A stretch of DNA of 37,986 bases from contig JAFWOY010000021.1 of assembly GCA_017509755.1 (NCBI GenBank), forward strand, positions 1-37,986, read 5' to 3'. Below the pieces are notes generated by a model. The model made no database searches. It saw only the letters and a list, made by a program, of their open reading frames with translations, and was not told where the DNA came from. Below are positions 17,536-26,094 of the stretch, one piece after another. This stretch comes from Bacteroidales bacterium (lineage in GTDB: Bacteria > Bacteroidota > Bacteroidia > Bacteroidales > UBA932). How positions within the stretch are numbered: position 1 is the first letter of the stretch; every line of letters starts with the position of its first letter. Both the position numbers and the translations under genes were made by a program.

Positions 17536-18489
17536 ATGAAGAAAGCGTTTCTCCTCTGCCTGGCGCTGCTCTTGCTGCTGAACGCCCTGCCCCTCAGGGC
17601 GCAGGAGAATTTGAAGCCTTTCGTTTTCATGCCGCAATGGACCCCGCAAGCCCAGTTTGCCGGGTATTATGTGGCGCTGGAGAAAGGATTCTACCGCGAA
17701 GAGGGGCTGGATGTGCACATCAACCACCCTTCATCCACCAGCACCCCGATGGCCCGCATCAAGGACCATGAGTGTGATGCCATAACCCTGCAACTGGTCC
17801 AGGCCATGGAGATGCTCGACAATGGACTCTCCCTTGTCAATATCCTGCAGACGTCGATGAACAACGGCCTGGTCATCGTATCCCGCACGGAACAGAACCC
17901 TATGGAGATGAAAGGTGCCAAGGTGGTGACCTGGCGGGCCGGTTTCGGACAGATAGCCGAATGCATGTCGGTAGAGCTCAGTCTTGATTTCGATTGGATC
18001 CAGGCGGCTGAAAGCTTGAACCTCTACGTCGTAGGAGCTGTCGATGCCGCCTTGGCGATGTCTTACAATGAGTACTATCAGTTGCTCCAGACCAACCTCA
18101 TTCCTTCGGAGAACAGTGTGTACCGTTTCTGCGACCACGGTTTCAACATTCCGGAGGACGGCATCTACATGAGCCGCGAAACCTATGCGAAAGATCCGGA
18201 CAGGGCCCGGCGCTTTGCCATAGCGAGCCGCCGGGGTTGGGAGTGGGCGGCTGCTCATCCCGAAGAAACGCTCGACATCGTGATGTCTTACGTGCAGCGG
18301 TTCCGTGTCTCGACCAACCGCATTTTGCAGCGATTGATGCTCGACGAAGTGCTGCGCTTGCAGCGGAACAAGGAAAGCGGGGAACAGGAGTTCCGGCTTC
18401 TTCCGGAAATGGTCAAACAAGCGTCCGACCTGATGTACCGCAACGGCATGTTGAAACGTCAGATCGGTATTGAGGAACTTTTGCCATGA
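17536..18489 (+). CDS. NMT1/THI5-like periplasmic substrate-binding protein
   Basis: A Sec signal peptide (about 1-22, ending LRAQ) precedes a type 2 periplasmic binding fold of the NMT1/THI5 family, whose members bind thiamine precursors, taurine or sulfonates and other small ligands. [20 protein letters not shown] followed by [10 protein letters not shown] is the family's opening motif; a second-lobe signature is [17 protein letters not shown] around 125. The 317-residue length is normal. No permease or ATPase of an ABC transporter is adjacent; instead the stop overlaps the ATG of a membrane SpoIIE-type phosphatase by 4 bases. This suggests the protein serves as the ligand sensor for that phosphatase, not as part of a transporter. 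That is inference from gene order. Confidence 0.85.
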   Translation: MKKAFLLCLALLLLLNALPLRAQENLKPFVFMPQWTPQAQFAGYYVALEKGFYREEGLDVHINHPSSTSTPMARIKDHECDAITLQLVQAMEMLDNGLSLVNILQTSMNNGLVIVSRTEQNPMEMKGAKVVTWRAGFGQIAECMSVELSLDFDWIQAAESLNLYVVGAVDAALAMSYNEYYQLLQTNLIPSENSVYRFCDHGFNIPEDGIYMSRETYAKDPDRARRFAIASRRGWEWAAAHPEETLDIVMSYVQRFRVSTNRILQRLMLDEVLRLQRNKESGEQEFRLLPEMVKQASDLMYRNGMLKRQIGIEELLP

Positions 18490-20432
18490 GCCGTTTCCGG
18501 AACTTCCACAATTATCTGCGGCGCAACCTGTATGCGCGCCTGAGCCTCTGGATCGTCCTGCTCTCCTCGTTGGTGTTTCTGGCGGCCCTCAATTATCTGT
18601 TTTTCCTGGCGCGCCAGACTGTCCGCCGCGAAGCGGAGCAGCGGGCTGTCCAGATTCTGGACAATACCGTCCTGCGCGTAAACGGTATCCTGGAGGATGT
18701 GGAGATTGCCGCCGACAACCTGGAATGGCTGGTGAAGCGGGGCATCGACGCACCAGACAAGATGGTGGATTATGCGCAGGAAATCGTACGCAACAATTCG
18801 GTGCTAAGCAGCGGTTCCATCTCTTTCGAGCCTTATTTCTATCCCGAAAAAGGACTCTATTATTCGATCTTTGCTTACCGGACCTATAGCGGAGATGTCC
18901 GTTGGCAGCAGGAAGGCGACGAAGACTACCAGTACTTCTATCTGGACTGGTACCTGTTCCCCAAACTGTTGCAGAAGCCTTGCTGGACGGAGCCGTATGA
19001 CGACGTGGACGAGAGTGACGACAAGGATATGGACACGGGCATGATCGTTTCCTACTGCAAGCCTATTTTTAAGGAGGACAGTGTCTTGGTGGGCAGCATC
19101 TCCCTGGATGTCTCTCTTAAGTGGCTCTCCGAGACGGTTACGGCAGTCAAGCCGTATCCCAATTCCTACTGTATCCTGGTCGGCCGGGGCGGTACATATC
19201 TGGTTCATCCGGATCCGGATAAACTCTTTTACCAGACACTCTTTACGGAAGGATTGGTCCATGCTGACCCGGACCGCTATGCGCTGGGCCATTCCATGCA
19301 ACAGCGGGAAGAGGGGATGCAGGTGATCAATCTCGACGGCCAGAAGAGCTTTGTCTTTTATAAGCCTTTGTCTACGACTGGCTGGAGCGTGGCCATCGTC
19401 TGTCCGGACAGCGACATCTTAGGCGGTTTTTACCGGATCAGCCGCATCGTCATGTATATCATCCTGGCCAGCATGATTCTCATCTTTTTCCTCTCGGCCT
19501 GGCTGACCCATCGCCAATTGACCCCCTTATCCACGCTGGCCGATGCTGCGGAGAACATCGCTTCCGGCAACCTGGACAGCACCTTGCCGGAAATCGACCG
19601 GATCGATGAGATCGGCGTCCTTAACCGGTCGTTCCGCAACATGCAATCCTCCTTGGTCAGCCACATCGACCAGTTGACCAAAGCGACGGCGGCGCGCGAA
19701 AGCCTGAATCGGGAACTCCAGATCGCCAGCAATATCCAGATGGCCATGGTGCCGCATGTCTTTCCGTCCCGGGAGGACGTGGATGTCTATGCCATGATGG
19801 CGCCGGCCCGTGAAGTGGGTGGCGACCTCTACGATTTCTTCATCCAGGACGAGAAGCTGTATTTCTGCATCGGCGATGTGAGCGGCAAAGGCATTCCGGC
19901 CAGCTTGATGATGTCGGTGGCCCGAGCCATGTTCCGCATCCTGGCCAAGCAGGGACTGTCGCCGGCTGAGATTGCCCGCCAGATCAACGACCTGGCTTCG
20001 GAAGACAATGAACAGATGATGTTCGTCACCATGTTCATGGCATCGCTCGACCTGCAGAGCGGCGTGCTCAACTATTGCAACTGCGGACACAACGCGCCGG
20101 TCCTGATTTCGGGACGGGGTAAAAAACCGCACTTCCTGGATTGCAAGCCGAATATGGCTATCGGCATCATGGGCGGATTTGCGTTTGAGGGCCAGACCGT
20201 CGCGAACTTCCGGGGCAAGTCATTGTTCGTCTATACCGACGGTCTCAATGAGGCGGAGAATGCCGAGCACGAGCAGTTCGGGGAAGACCGGATGCTCTTC
20301 CTGCTCGCCGAAGAGAACTTTACGAATGCGCAAACGACCATTGAAACAATGCATCAGGCCGTCACCGCGCATGTGAACGGAGCTGCGCAAAGTGACGACC
20401 TGACGATGCTTTGTATCAGTCTTTCCGCTTGA
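18486..20432 (+). CDS. membrane sensor with HAMP and SpoIIE/PP2C-type phosphatase domain
   Basis: This 648-residue inner-membrane protein should dephosphorylate a serine/threonine phosphoprotein in answer to a periplasmic signal. Residues about 20-41 form the first membrane helix. A periplasmic region of about 275 residues with a Cache-like pattern follows (GSISLDVSLKWLS, then VGRGGTYLVHPDPDKLF). The second helix is at about 320-342. A HAMP domain comes next (about 343-395, LTPLSTLADAAENIASGNL), then a short coiled coil and the phosphatase domain (about 425-648). Metal-binding motifs are AREVGGDLYDFF (D447), IGDVSGKGIPASL, CGHNAPVLI, YTDGLNEAEN and SDDLTMLCI. Such enzymes usually act on an anti-sigma antagonist, none of which is nearby. 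Translation is coupled to the binding-protein gene upstream, and it converges directly on htpG. Confidence 0.9.
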   Translation: MSRFRNFHNYLRRNLYARLSLWIVLLSSLVFLAALNYLFFLARQTVRREAEQRAVQILDNTVLRVNGILEDVEIAADNLEWLVKRGIDAPDKMVDYAQEIVRNNSVLSSGSISFEPYFYPEKGLYYSIFAYRTYSGDVRWQQEGDEDYQYFYLDWYLFPKLLQKPCWTEPYDDVDESDDKDMDTGMIVSYCKPIFKEDSVLVGSISLDVSLKWLSETVTAVKPYPNSYCILVGRGGTYLVHPDPDKLFYQTLFTEGLVHADPDRYALGHSMQQREEGMQVINLDGQKSFVFYKPLSTTGWSVAIVCPDSDILGGFYRISRIVMYIILASMILIFFLSAWLTHRQLTPLSTLADAAENIASGNLDSTLPEIDRIDEIGVLNRSFRNMQSSLVSHIDQLTKATAARESLNRELQIASNIQMAMVPHVFPSREDVDVYAMMAPAREVGGDLYDFFIQDEKLYFCIGDVSGKGIPASLMMSVARAMFRILAKQGLSPAEIARQINDLASEDNEQMMFVTMFMASLDLQSGVLNYCNCGHNAPVLISGRGKKPHFLDCKPNMAIGIMGGFAFEGQTVANFRGKSLFVYTDGLNEAENAEHEQFGEDRMLFLLAEENFTNAQTTIETMHQAVTAHVNGAAQSDDLTMLCISLSA

Positions 20433-22298
20433 TCAGCCGAGTAGTTCCTCGCTCCGCTTGATGAAGTCGGCGAGGGCTTTTCCTTTCAACATCCCGTTCG
20501 AGAGCAGGGCCAGGTCGGTTGCCTGCTTGAGCAGCGTGTTGTCGGCTGTCAGGGCCTTGACACCGGTTTCACCCATGATCTTGCGGATCACCGGGTTCTC
20601 GGCATTGACGGTGATGTTGAAACTGTCGGGCAATTCGCCGTAGAAATTCATCCCGCCGCCCAGCGCCGCCATGTCGCGGTACCGGCGCATGAACTCACTC
20701 TGGGTAATCAGGATCGGGGCATTCTCCTCGCCCAGGTTTTCCACTTTCACATCATACTTGTTTTCCTTGGGAAGGATTTCCTCGAAAACACCGGTCACAT
20801 ATTTGGCGTCGTCTTCCGAGATCTCAAATTTCTTTCGATCATCCTTTTCGACCAATCGGTCGATGGCTTCGGCATCCACGCGTTTGAAGGTCGCATCCTT
20901 CAACTTGCCTTCCAGCAGGTTCACGAAATGGGCATCGAGCGGGCAGTCAAATACCAGCACGTTGTACCCCTTGGCCTTGGCCGCTTCCACTTGTGGATAC
21001 TGTGCCACCGGGTCGGTGCAGTAAAGATAGACCACCTTCTTGTCCTTGTTGGTCTGGGCTTCCTGGATCTTTTCGCGATACGCCTCGTAATTGTAGAACA
21101 CGCCGTCGGTATCCTTCATCAACGCGAATTTCAGCGCGCGTTCGCAGAACTTCTCGTCCGTCAGCATACCGTACTCGATGAAGAGCTTCAGGTTGTCCCA
21201 TTTCTGCTCGAATTCCTCTTTCTTGTTCTTGGCGATCTCCTCGAGGCGGTCTGCCACTTTGCGGGTGATATACGACGCAATCTTCTTCACATTGGCGTCT
21301 TCCTGCAGATAGCTGCGGGACACATTGAGCGGAATGTCCGGGGAATCGATGACGCCGTGCAGCAGGGTCAGGAACTCCGGCACGATGTTCTCGACGGAGT
21401 CAGTGACGAACATCTGGTTGCAGTAGAGCTGGATCTTGTTGCGCGTGACCTCGAGCCGGTCCTTGATCTTCGGGAAATAAAGGATACCCGTCAGGTTGAA
21501 CGGATAGTCCACGTTGAGGTGGATGTGGAAGAGGGGATCTTCCTGCATCGGATAGAGTTTGTTGTAGAAGGTCAGGTAGTCCTCGTCCTTGAGTTCGTTG
21601 GGTTTGCGGGTCCACAGGGGCTCGGTGTCGTTGATGATGTTGTCCTTGTCGGTATCGACATATTTGCCGTCCTTCCACTCTTTCTGCTTGCCCATGCAAA
21701 TGGGGACAGGCATGAATTTGCAGTATTTGCCCAGCAGCGCACCCACTTTCGCCTCTTCCGCAAATTCCTCGCTGTCCGCATCCAGGAAAAGGGTGATGGT
21801 CGTGCCGCGGTCGGTTTTCTTGCATTCGGTCATGGTGAAATCAGGCTCGCCCTGGCATTCCCACTTGACAGCTTTCGCGCCTTCCTGCCAGGAGAGTGTC
21901 TCGATGCGCACTTTCTGCGACACCATAAAGGCCGAGTAGAAGCCCAGGCCGAAGTGGCCGATGATGCTACCTGCCTTGTCCTTGTATTTTTCCAGGAATT
22001 CACCGGCCGAGGAGAAGGCAATCTGGTTGATATACTTGTCCACTTCTTCTTCGGTCATGCCGATGCCGCGGTCCGTGATTTTGATCGTCTTGGCCTTGTT
22101 GTCCACATCCACATGGATGGTCAGGTCGCCCAGTTCGCCTTTGAATTCACCGGTTCCGGCGAGCGCTTTCAGTTTCTGCGTTGCGTCCACCGCGTTGGCC
22201 ACAAGCTCCCGCATGAAGATATCGTGGTCGGAATACAAGAATTTTTTGATGACCGGAAAGATATTTTCCGTAGTCACACCGATTTTTCCTTTCGTCAT
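20433..22298 (-). CDS. htpG: molecular chaperone HtpG (Hsp90 family)
   Basis: HtpG is the ATP-driven bacterial Hsp90 that helps proteins fold under stress in the cytoplasm. The 621-residue protein has the GHKL ATPase domain: FMRELVANAVDAT with E31, N35 and D38, ITDRGIGMTEEEVDKYI, and GHFGLGFYSAFMV. The middle domain carries LNVSRSYLQ with the ATP-sensing Arg, and the dimerisation domain ends the protein. Length is close to the E. coli protein and shorter than some Bacteroides homologues. ATG 22298 gives the usual MTKGKIGVTTENIFPVI start. A TATCTTTT sequence on the minus strand at about 22354-22347 may be its -7 element. It ends one base after the converging phosphatase gene. Confidence 0.95.
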   Translation of the reverse strand: MTKGKIGVTTENIFPVIKKFLYSDHDIFMRELVANAVDATQKLKALAGTGEFKGELGDLTIHVDVDNKAKTIKITDRGIGMTEEEVDKYINQIAFSSAGEFLEKYKDKAGSIIGHFGLGFYSAFMVSQKVRIETLSWQEGAKAVKWECQGEPDFTMTECKKTDRGTTITLFLDADSEEFAEEAKVGALLGKYCKFMPVPICMGKQKEWKDGKYVDTDKDNIINDTEPLWTRKPNELKDEDYLTFYNKLYPMQEDPLFHIHLNVDYPFNLTGILYFPKIKDRLEVTRNKIQLYCNQMFVTDSVENIVPEFLTLLHGVIDSPDIPLNVSRSYLQEDANVKKIASYITRKVADRLEEIAKNKKEEFEQKWDNLKLFIEYGMLTDEKFCERALKFALMKDTDGVFYNYEAYREKIQEAQTNKDKKVVYLYCTDPVAQYPQVEAAKAKGYNVLVFDCPLDAHFVNLLEGKLKDATFKRVDAEAIDRLVEKDDRKKFEISEDDAKYVTGVFEEILPKENKYDVKVENLGEENAPILITQSEFMRRYRDMAALGGGMNFYGELPDSFNITVNAENPVIRKIMGETGVKALTADNTLLKQATDLALLSNGMLKGKALADFIKRSEELLG

Positions 22299-22511
22299 AT
22301 GTCTGATTTTTAATATTTGTCGTTGCTGCGTCCCTGAAAATCAAAAAAGATACCAGCACCGGCAAGCCGACATTTTGTCAGTTTTTTGGAAAAAGGACGC
22401 AGCCGGGCCCGCGGAAGGCGTCCAATTCCGGATTTTCGCTGTTTTTTTCGAGAAGCTGAAAACTTCATCCAGCATTGTTCTCGGCATTTTTATCTGGGGG
22501 TAGGGGCATTG

Positions 22512-22519
22512 TAGTTTTG
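22512..22519 (+). promoter_or_regulatory. -7 promoter element of the pilus operon (TAGTTTTG)
   Basis: TAGTTTTG matches TAnnTTTG and ends 23 bases before the first ATG of the pilus operon at 22543. A T-rich stretch at 22487-22490 is at about the right distance for a poor -33 element. I see no second equally good promoter inside the operon. Confidence 0.55.
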
Positions 22520-22542
22520 CAGCCGTAAAACTTTTGCGGCCT

Positions 22543-23127
22543 ATGAAACATCGCATTGTCCTGGCACTCTGCCTGCTCCTTTCCACGACGCTTTCCGCGC
22601 AGGAATTCTCGCTTTCCACCAATCTGCTGGATTGGGCGAATCTCGGTACCGCCAACCTGCAGGCCGGCATCTCCCTGAGCCGGCATGTTTCCCTGCATGC
22701 GGGCGTCCGCTACAACAACTGGAATTTCGGTTCGGTAGAGAAGGGGAATCCTTTCCAGAACCGGGCCCGTACGGCTTCCCTGGGCTTCCGCTGGTGGCCC
22801 TGGAATGTCTGTTCGTCCTGGTGGTTCGGGGCGCGGGCCCAGGTGGAGGAATACAACCGGGGCGGTTTGCTGCGCCGGATGAAAACAGAAGAAGGCCTGG
22901 CGGTCGGCGCAGGCGTCGCTGGCGGCTACAGTTGGATGATCTCTGACCATTGGAACCTTGACTTGGGACTGGGATTCTGGGCGGGGCGTGCCTGGTACAC
23001 GCAGTACCGCTGCCCGCGGTGCGGTCGTGTCCTCCAGTCGTCTGACGGCTTTCCCATCCGGAATGTCAAGAAATGGTTCATCCTTCCTTCCAACGAAGTG
23101 CAGGTTTCCATCGCTTATATTTTCTGA
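22543..23127 (+). CDS. DUF3575 family outer-membrane protein
   Basis: A signal peptide (about 1-20, STTLSAQ) is followed by a 174-residue protein with alternating beta-strand pattern (FSLSTNLLDWANLGTANLQ, then HVSLHAGVRYNNWNF, SLGFRWWPWN, WNLDLGLGFWAGRAWY) and a C-terminal Phe (VSIAYIF), as in small outer-membrane barrels. It matches DUF3575, a family typically found at the head of Bacteroidota fimbrial operons. A C-x-x-C pair (RCPRCGR) lies in a loop near residue 150. ATG 22543 is chosen; an upstream in-frame TTG is not needed. The next gene starts 4 bases after the stop. The family is thought to help surface assembly, but its exact role is unknown. Confidence 0.85.
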   Translation: MKHRIVLALCLLLSTTLSAQEFSLSTNLLDWANLGTANLQAGISLSRHVSLHAGVRYNNWNFGSVEKGNPFQNRARTASLGFRWWPWNVCSSWWFGARAQVEEYNRGGLLRRMKTEEGLAVGAGVAGGYSWMISDHWNLDLGLGFWAGRAWYTQYRCPRCGRVLQSSDGFPIRNVKKWFILPSNEVQVSIAYIF

Positions 23128-23131
23128 TGCC

Positions 23132-25096
23132 ATGAAAGCCCTTTCCTTGGTTGTGGCAGTTTGCCTGGTTTTGGGCTTGGCTGCTTCTTGCGCTTCCACG
23201 CGCAAGGCCGAACAGCTGCAGGCGCAGCAGTTGAGCGCTTCATTGGCGCTTCCCGCGGATTATGGTACTTCTTTCCGGGAGCTGGACATGCCGCGTCTGG
23301 AGCAGGATACGCTCACGGTCCATGATTTCCAGGGCCGGGAAGTCATCATCATGAATGCCGTGCGCGATGAAGCGAGCGGCGAGATGGTGGCCAACGAGAC
23401 CCTGCAGGCTGCTCGCGTGACGGCCCGGTTCCGCAATGTGGCCGAACGGCACGGGCGCGTGGACCTGGCTTTCCAGGTCATCGTTCCGGCGGCGATGCAG
23501 GACAGCCGCTGGCAGGTGCGGTTCCATCCCCGGATGGAAATCCTCGACGAGACAGTGGACCTCGATGACATCCTGATTACAGGCAAAGATTACCGAAAAG
23601 CACAACTTCGTGGCTATCAGCAATATGAGCGTTTCCTGCGCTCCATTATCACCGACTCGACCCGTTTCATCGACCGGCATCAACTGGAAGTCTTCATCCA
23701 GCGCAACATCCCGGCCCTGTATGCCTTCCGGCGCGACACGTCCGTTGTCACGGATGGTGAGTTCGCCTCTGTTTATGGCGTGACGGAGCGCAATGCCATC
23801 GACTACTATACCTACGGTCTGCTGGTGCGCCGCAACGAGCGCAAGATCCGCGACAAGGACAAGATGTTCCGCAAATATGTGAAAGCCCCGTTCCAGAACG
23901 GGCATCTGCGGCTCGATACCCTGATTGTCAACGAGGCAGGGGAGTTCGTCTACAACTATGTGCAGACCATCGCCACGCGGCCGCGCCTGCGCAAGGTGGA
24001 TATCCGGCTTGCCGGCGAGATCTGCGAGCAGGACAAACTTGTCTATACCATGCCGGAAAGCGATCCTTTGACCTTCTATATCAGTTCCCTGAGTGCTTTT
24101 GTGGATGGACGGGAACGTTATCTCGACCAAGTGGTGTCCCGGCGCGTGGATGTGCAGGATGAAGCCTTTCTCCTGTTTGAAGTGGGCGACGATGCCGTTC
24201 AGGAAGAATTGGGCGACAACCTGGAGGAGATCCGTCGGATCCGCCATACGCTGGCCTCGCTGCTTGCTGACGAGGTGTTCGATCTCGACAGCATCGTTGT
24301 CACGGCCAATGCTTCGCCCGAAGGGACCTGGAAAGCCAATGGCGAACTCTCTCAGCGGCGCAGCCGGAGCGTGGGCCGTTATTTCGAGACGTATATGAAA
24401 CACTATACCGATTCGCTCGACCGTACGCAAGGCGTTCGCCTTACGCTCGACGGTACGCTGGCGGATCCCGAAAACCGGATGCATCCCGAGATCCGTTTCA
24501 GCAGTTATGCCGTGCCCGAGAACTGGGCATTGCTGGACCGTCTGGTCGCAGAAGACACATACCTGACAGACGAACAGAAAGCCCGCTACAAAGTCCTCCG
24601 TGAGGAACCTGATCCGGACTTGCGGGAGCACGCGATGCGCGCGGATGACTATTATCCCTATCTCTCCAAGGAACTGTATCCGCGCTTGCGCACCGTTGTC
24701 TTCGATTTCCGCCTGCACCGGCGCAACATGCTGCAGGATACCATCCATACGACGGTCCTTGATTCGGCTTATATGGCTGGTGTCCAGGCCATTCGGGACC
24801 GGGATTACCAGCAGGCCTGGACACTGCTGCGTCCCTATTCCGATTTCAATGCTGCCATTGCGGCCTGTTGCCTCGACTACAATGCCAGTGCCCAGGCCAT
24901 CCTTACGCAGTTGGACCGGACCGCCGAGGTCAATTATATGCTGGCCTTGCTTTATGCCCGGCAGGGCGACGAACGCAGCGCTGTGGAATGCTATCTCCAT
25001 GCCTGTGCCCAGAACGGATCCTTCGTGCACCGGGGCAATCTGGATCCCGAAATCAGTGCCATGATCCGCAAATACGACCTGAATCCTGAATCCTGA
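23132..25096 (+). CDS. large lipoprotein with OmpA-like motif, pilus operon (DUF3868-like role)
   Basis: The 654-residue protein has a lipoprotein signal with lipobox GLAASC (C20). The N-terminal 350 residues are beta-rich (FQGREVIIMNAVRDEASGE, then FRNVAERHGRVDLAFQVIVP) and unlike families I can name with certainty. Residues about 385-415 carry IVVTANASPEGTWKANGELS followed by QRRSRSV, which resembles the OmpA-type motif of DUF3868-like proteins that accompany DUF3575 in these operons. The last ~90 residues (DRDYQQAWTLLRPYSDFNAA and on) look like two TPR-type helical hairpins. It may link the pilus machinery to peptidoglycan and the outer membrane; that is inference. It starts 4 bases after the DUF3575 gene and ends 18 bases before the next. 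Confidence 0.7.
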   Translation: MKALSLVVAVCLVLGLAASCASTRKAEQLQAQQLSASLALPADYGTSFRELDMPRLEQDTLTVHDFQGREVIIMNAVRDEASGEMVANETLQAARVTARFRNVAERHGRVDLAFQVIVPAAMQDSRWQVRFHPRMEILDETVDLDDILITGKDYRKAQLRGYQQYERFLRSIITDSTRFIDRHQLEVFIQRNIPALYAFRRDTSVVTDGEFASVYGVTERNAIDYYTYGLLVRRNERKIRDKDKMFRKYVKAPFQNGHLRLDTLIVNEAGEFVYNYVQTIATRPRLRKVDIRLAGEICEQDKLVYTMPESDPLTFYISSLSAFVDGRERYLDQVVSRRVDVQDEAFLLFEVGDDAVQEELGDNLEEIRRIRHTLASLLADEVFDLDSIVVTANASPEGTWKANGELSQRRSRSVGRYFETYMKHYTDSLDRTQGVRLTLDGTLADPENRMHPEIRFSSYAVPENWALLDRLVAEDTYLTDEQKARYKVLREEPDPDLREHAMRADDYYPYLSKELYPRLRTVVFDFRLHRRNMLQDTIHTTVLDSAYMAGVQAIRDRDYQQAWTLLRPYSDFNAAIAACCLDYNASAQAILTQLDRTAEVNYMLALLYARQGDERSAVECYLHACAQNGSFVHRGNLDPEISAMIRKYDLNPES

Positions 25097-25114
25097 CAAA
25101 CCTTGCAATACCTC

Positions 25115-26065
25115 ATGAAACGTTTTTTATTTGTGATCGGTGCGCTCCTTGTCGCAGCTACGGCCTGCGACAGGGGGCCCTGCGCCGATTGTCTGGAAGA
25201 AATGGCGCCCCATCACGTCAGCATGGAAGCGGACGAGGGCCGCAGTATCCTCTATGTATTCAGCCGGACGGGTGCGCTGGTGGATAGTTACAGTTCGACG
25301 GACGGTCTTTTCGACTTTTACCTGACGGATGAAATCTATGACTTCGTTGTTGTTTCCGGCAAGGAAGGCCTGCCCCGGAGCGGGGTGACCAAAAAGGGCC
25401 TGCTTTCCCTGCCCTCGCTGTTGGCAGACAATGCGGATGGCTGTTTCGTCATGGTAGGCGCCCTGCCGGACCATTTGATCGAGGCCGACGAGAAGATTAC
25501 CGTCGAGGTCCGCCGGCTGGCCGCCAAGGTGAGCTGTACCATCCATACGGCGTTTACGGGCGCTTTGGCGCAGCTGCCATTCCAGGTGGAAGACCTTTAT
25601 CTGACCAATGTCAACGGAAGTTGTACGTTGGCTGATACGGCCCCGTGTCCACCTTCCGAATCCCTGTGGTTCAACAAAATGGATTTGGAAGACCCGCCTC
25701 AGGCGGGATGCCCGTCCGTTTTGCTGCATAAGCCCCTCGGCCGCCGGATGGCAGCCTCCGACAGCATCGACTGCGGCGCCAGCCTCTATGCTTATCCCAA
25801 CGCTTCGCCCGACAGCCATGACCGGAGCCGGTGGGGGAGCCGCAGCACGCGCGTTGTGGTGAAAGCCGTTTTGGGCGGCAGGACCACCTATTATCCGGTC
25901 ACCCTCGATCCGGTCAAGCCCAACTATCATTACCGCGTGGATCTGACTATTTCCAATTATGGCGTGGAGCATCCGGAGGATCCGGTGTCGGCCTATAGCG
26001 GTGTGGATGCTTCAATCGCAGTGGAGGCGTGGAATGACGGAGGCTCGCTCCGGGGACTTTATTGA
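25115..26065 (+). CDS. fimbrillin-like lipoprotein (minor pilin candidate)
   Basis: This 316-residue protein has a lipoprotein signal (lipobox AATAC, C18) and the general build of Mfa/FimA-type subunits. LYVFSRTGALVDSYSSTDG is in the N-terminal domain, EITVEVRRLAAKVSCTI-like (KITVEVRRLAAKVSCTI) marks the start of the second domain, and YHYRVDLTI near the end precedes the closing VEAWNDGGSLRGLY, the C-terminal strand pattern seen in its two neighbours. It is less like a major fimbrillin than they are and has many cysteines in the N-terminal part (CDRGPCADC). A minor or tip pilin is the best guess. ATG 25115 is chosen because the lipoprotein signal starts there. Confidence 0.65.
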   Translation: MKRFLFVIGALLVAATACDRGPCADCLEEMAPHHVSMEADEGRSILYVFSRTGALVDSYSSTDGLFDFYLTDEIYDFVVVSGKEGLPRSGVTKKGLLSLPSLLADNADGCFVMVGALPDHLIEADEKITVEVRRLAAKVSCTIHTAFTGALAQLPFQVEDLYLTNVNGSCTLADTAPCPPSESLWFNKMDLEDPPQAGCPSVLLHKPLGRRMAASDSIDCGASLYAYPNASPDSHDRSRWGSRSTRVVVKAVLGGRTTYYPVTLDPVKPNYHYRVDLTISNYGVEHPEDPVSAYSGVDASIAVEAWNDGGSLRGLY

Positions 26066-26094
26066 TTAAACCCTACTTAATTATCCATAACAGT

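Noticed and set aside
17536..18489. Thiamine-precursor ABC transporter
   Set aside because: Only a binding protein is present, with no permease or ATPase gene in the neighbourhood.
20928..22313. 461-residue open frame on the plus strand opposite htpG
   Set aside because: Antisense shadow of the conserved htpG gene, with no family signature.
23240..25108. 622-residue open frame on the minus strand within the pilus operon
   Set aside because: Shadow of the OmpA-like lipoprotein gene, which has a lipoprotein signal and fits the operon spacing.
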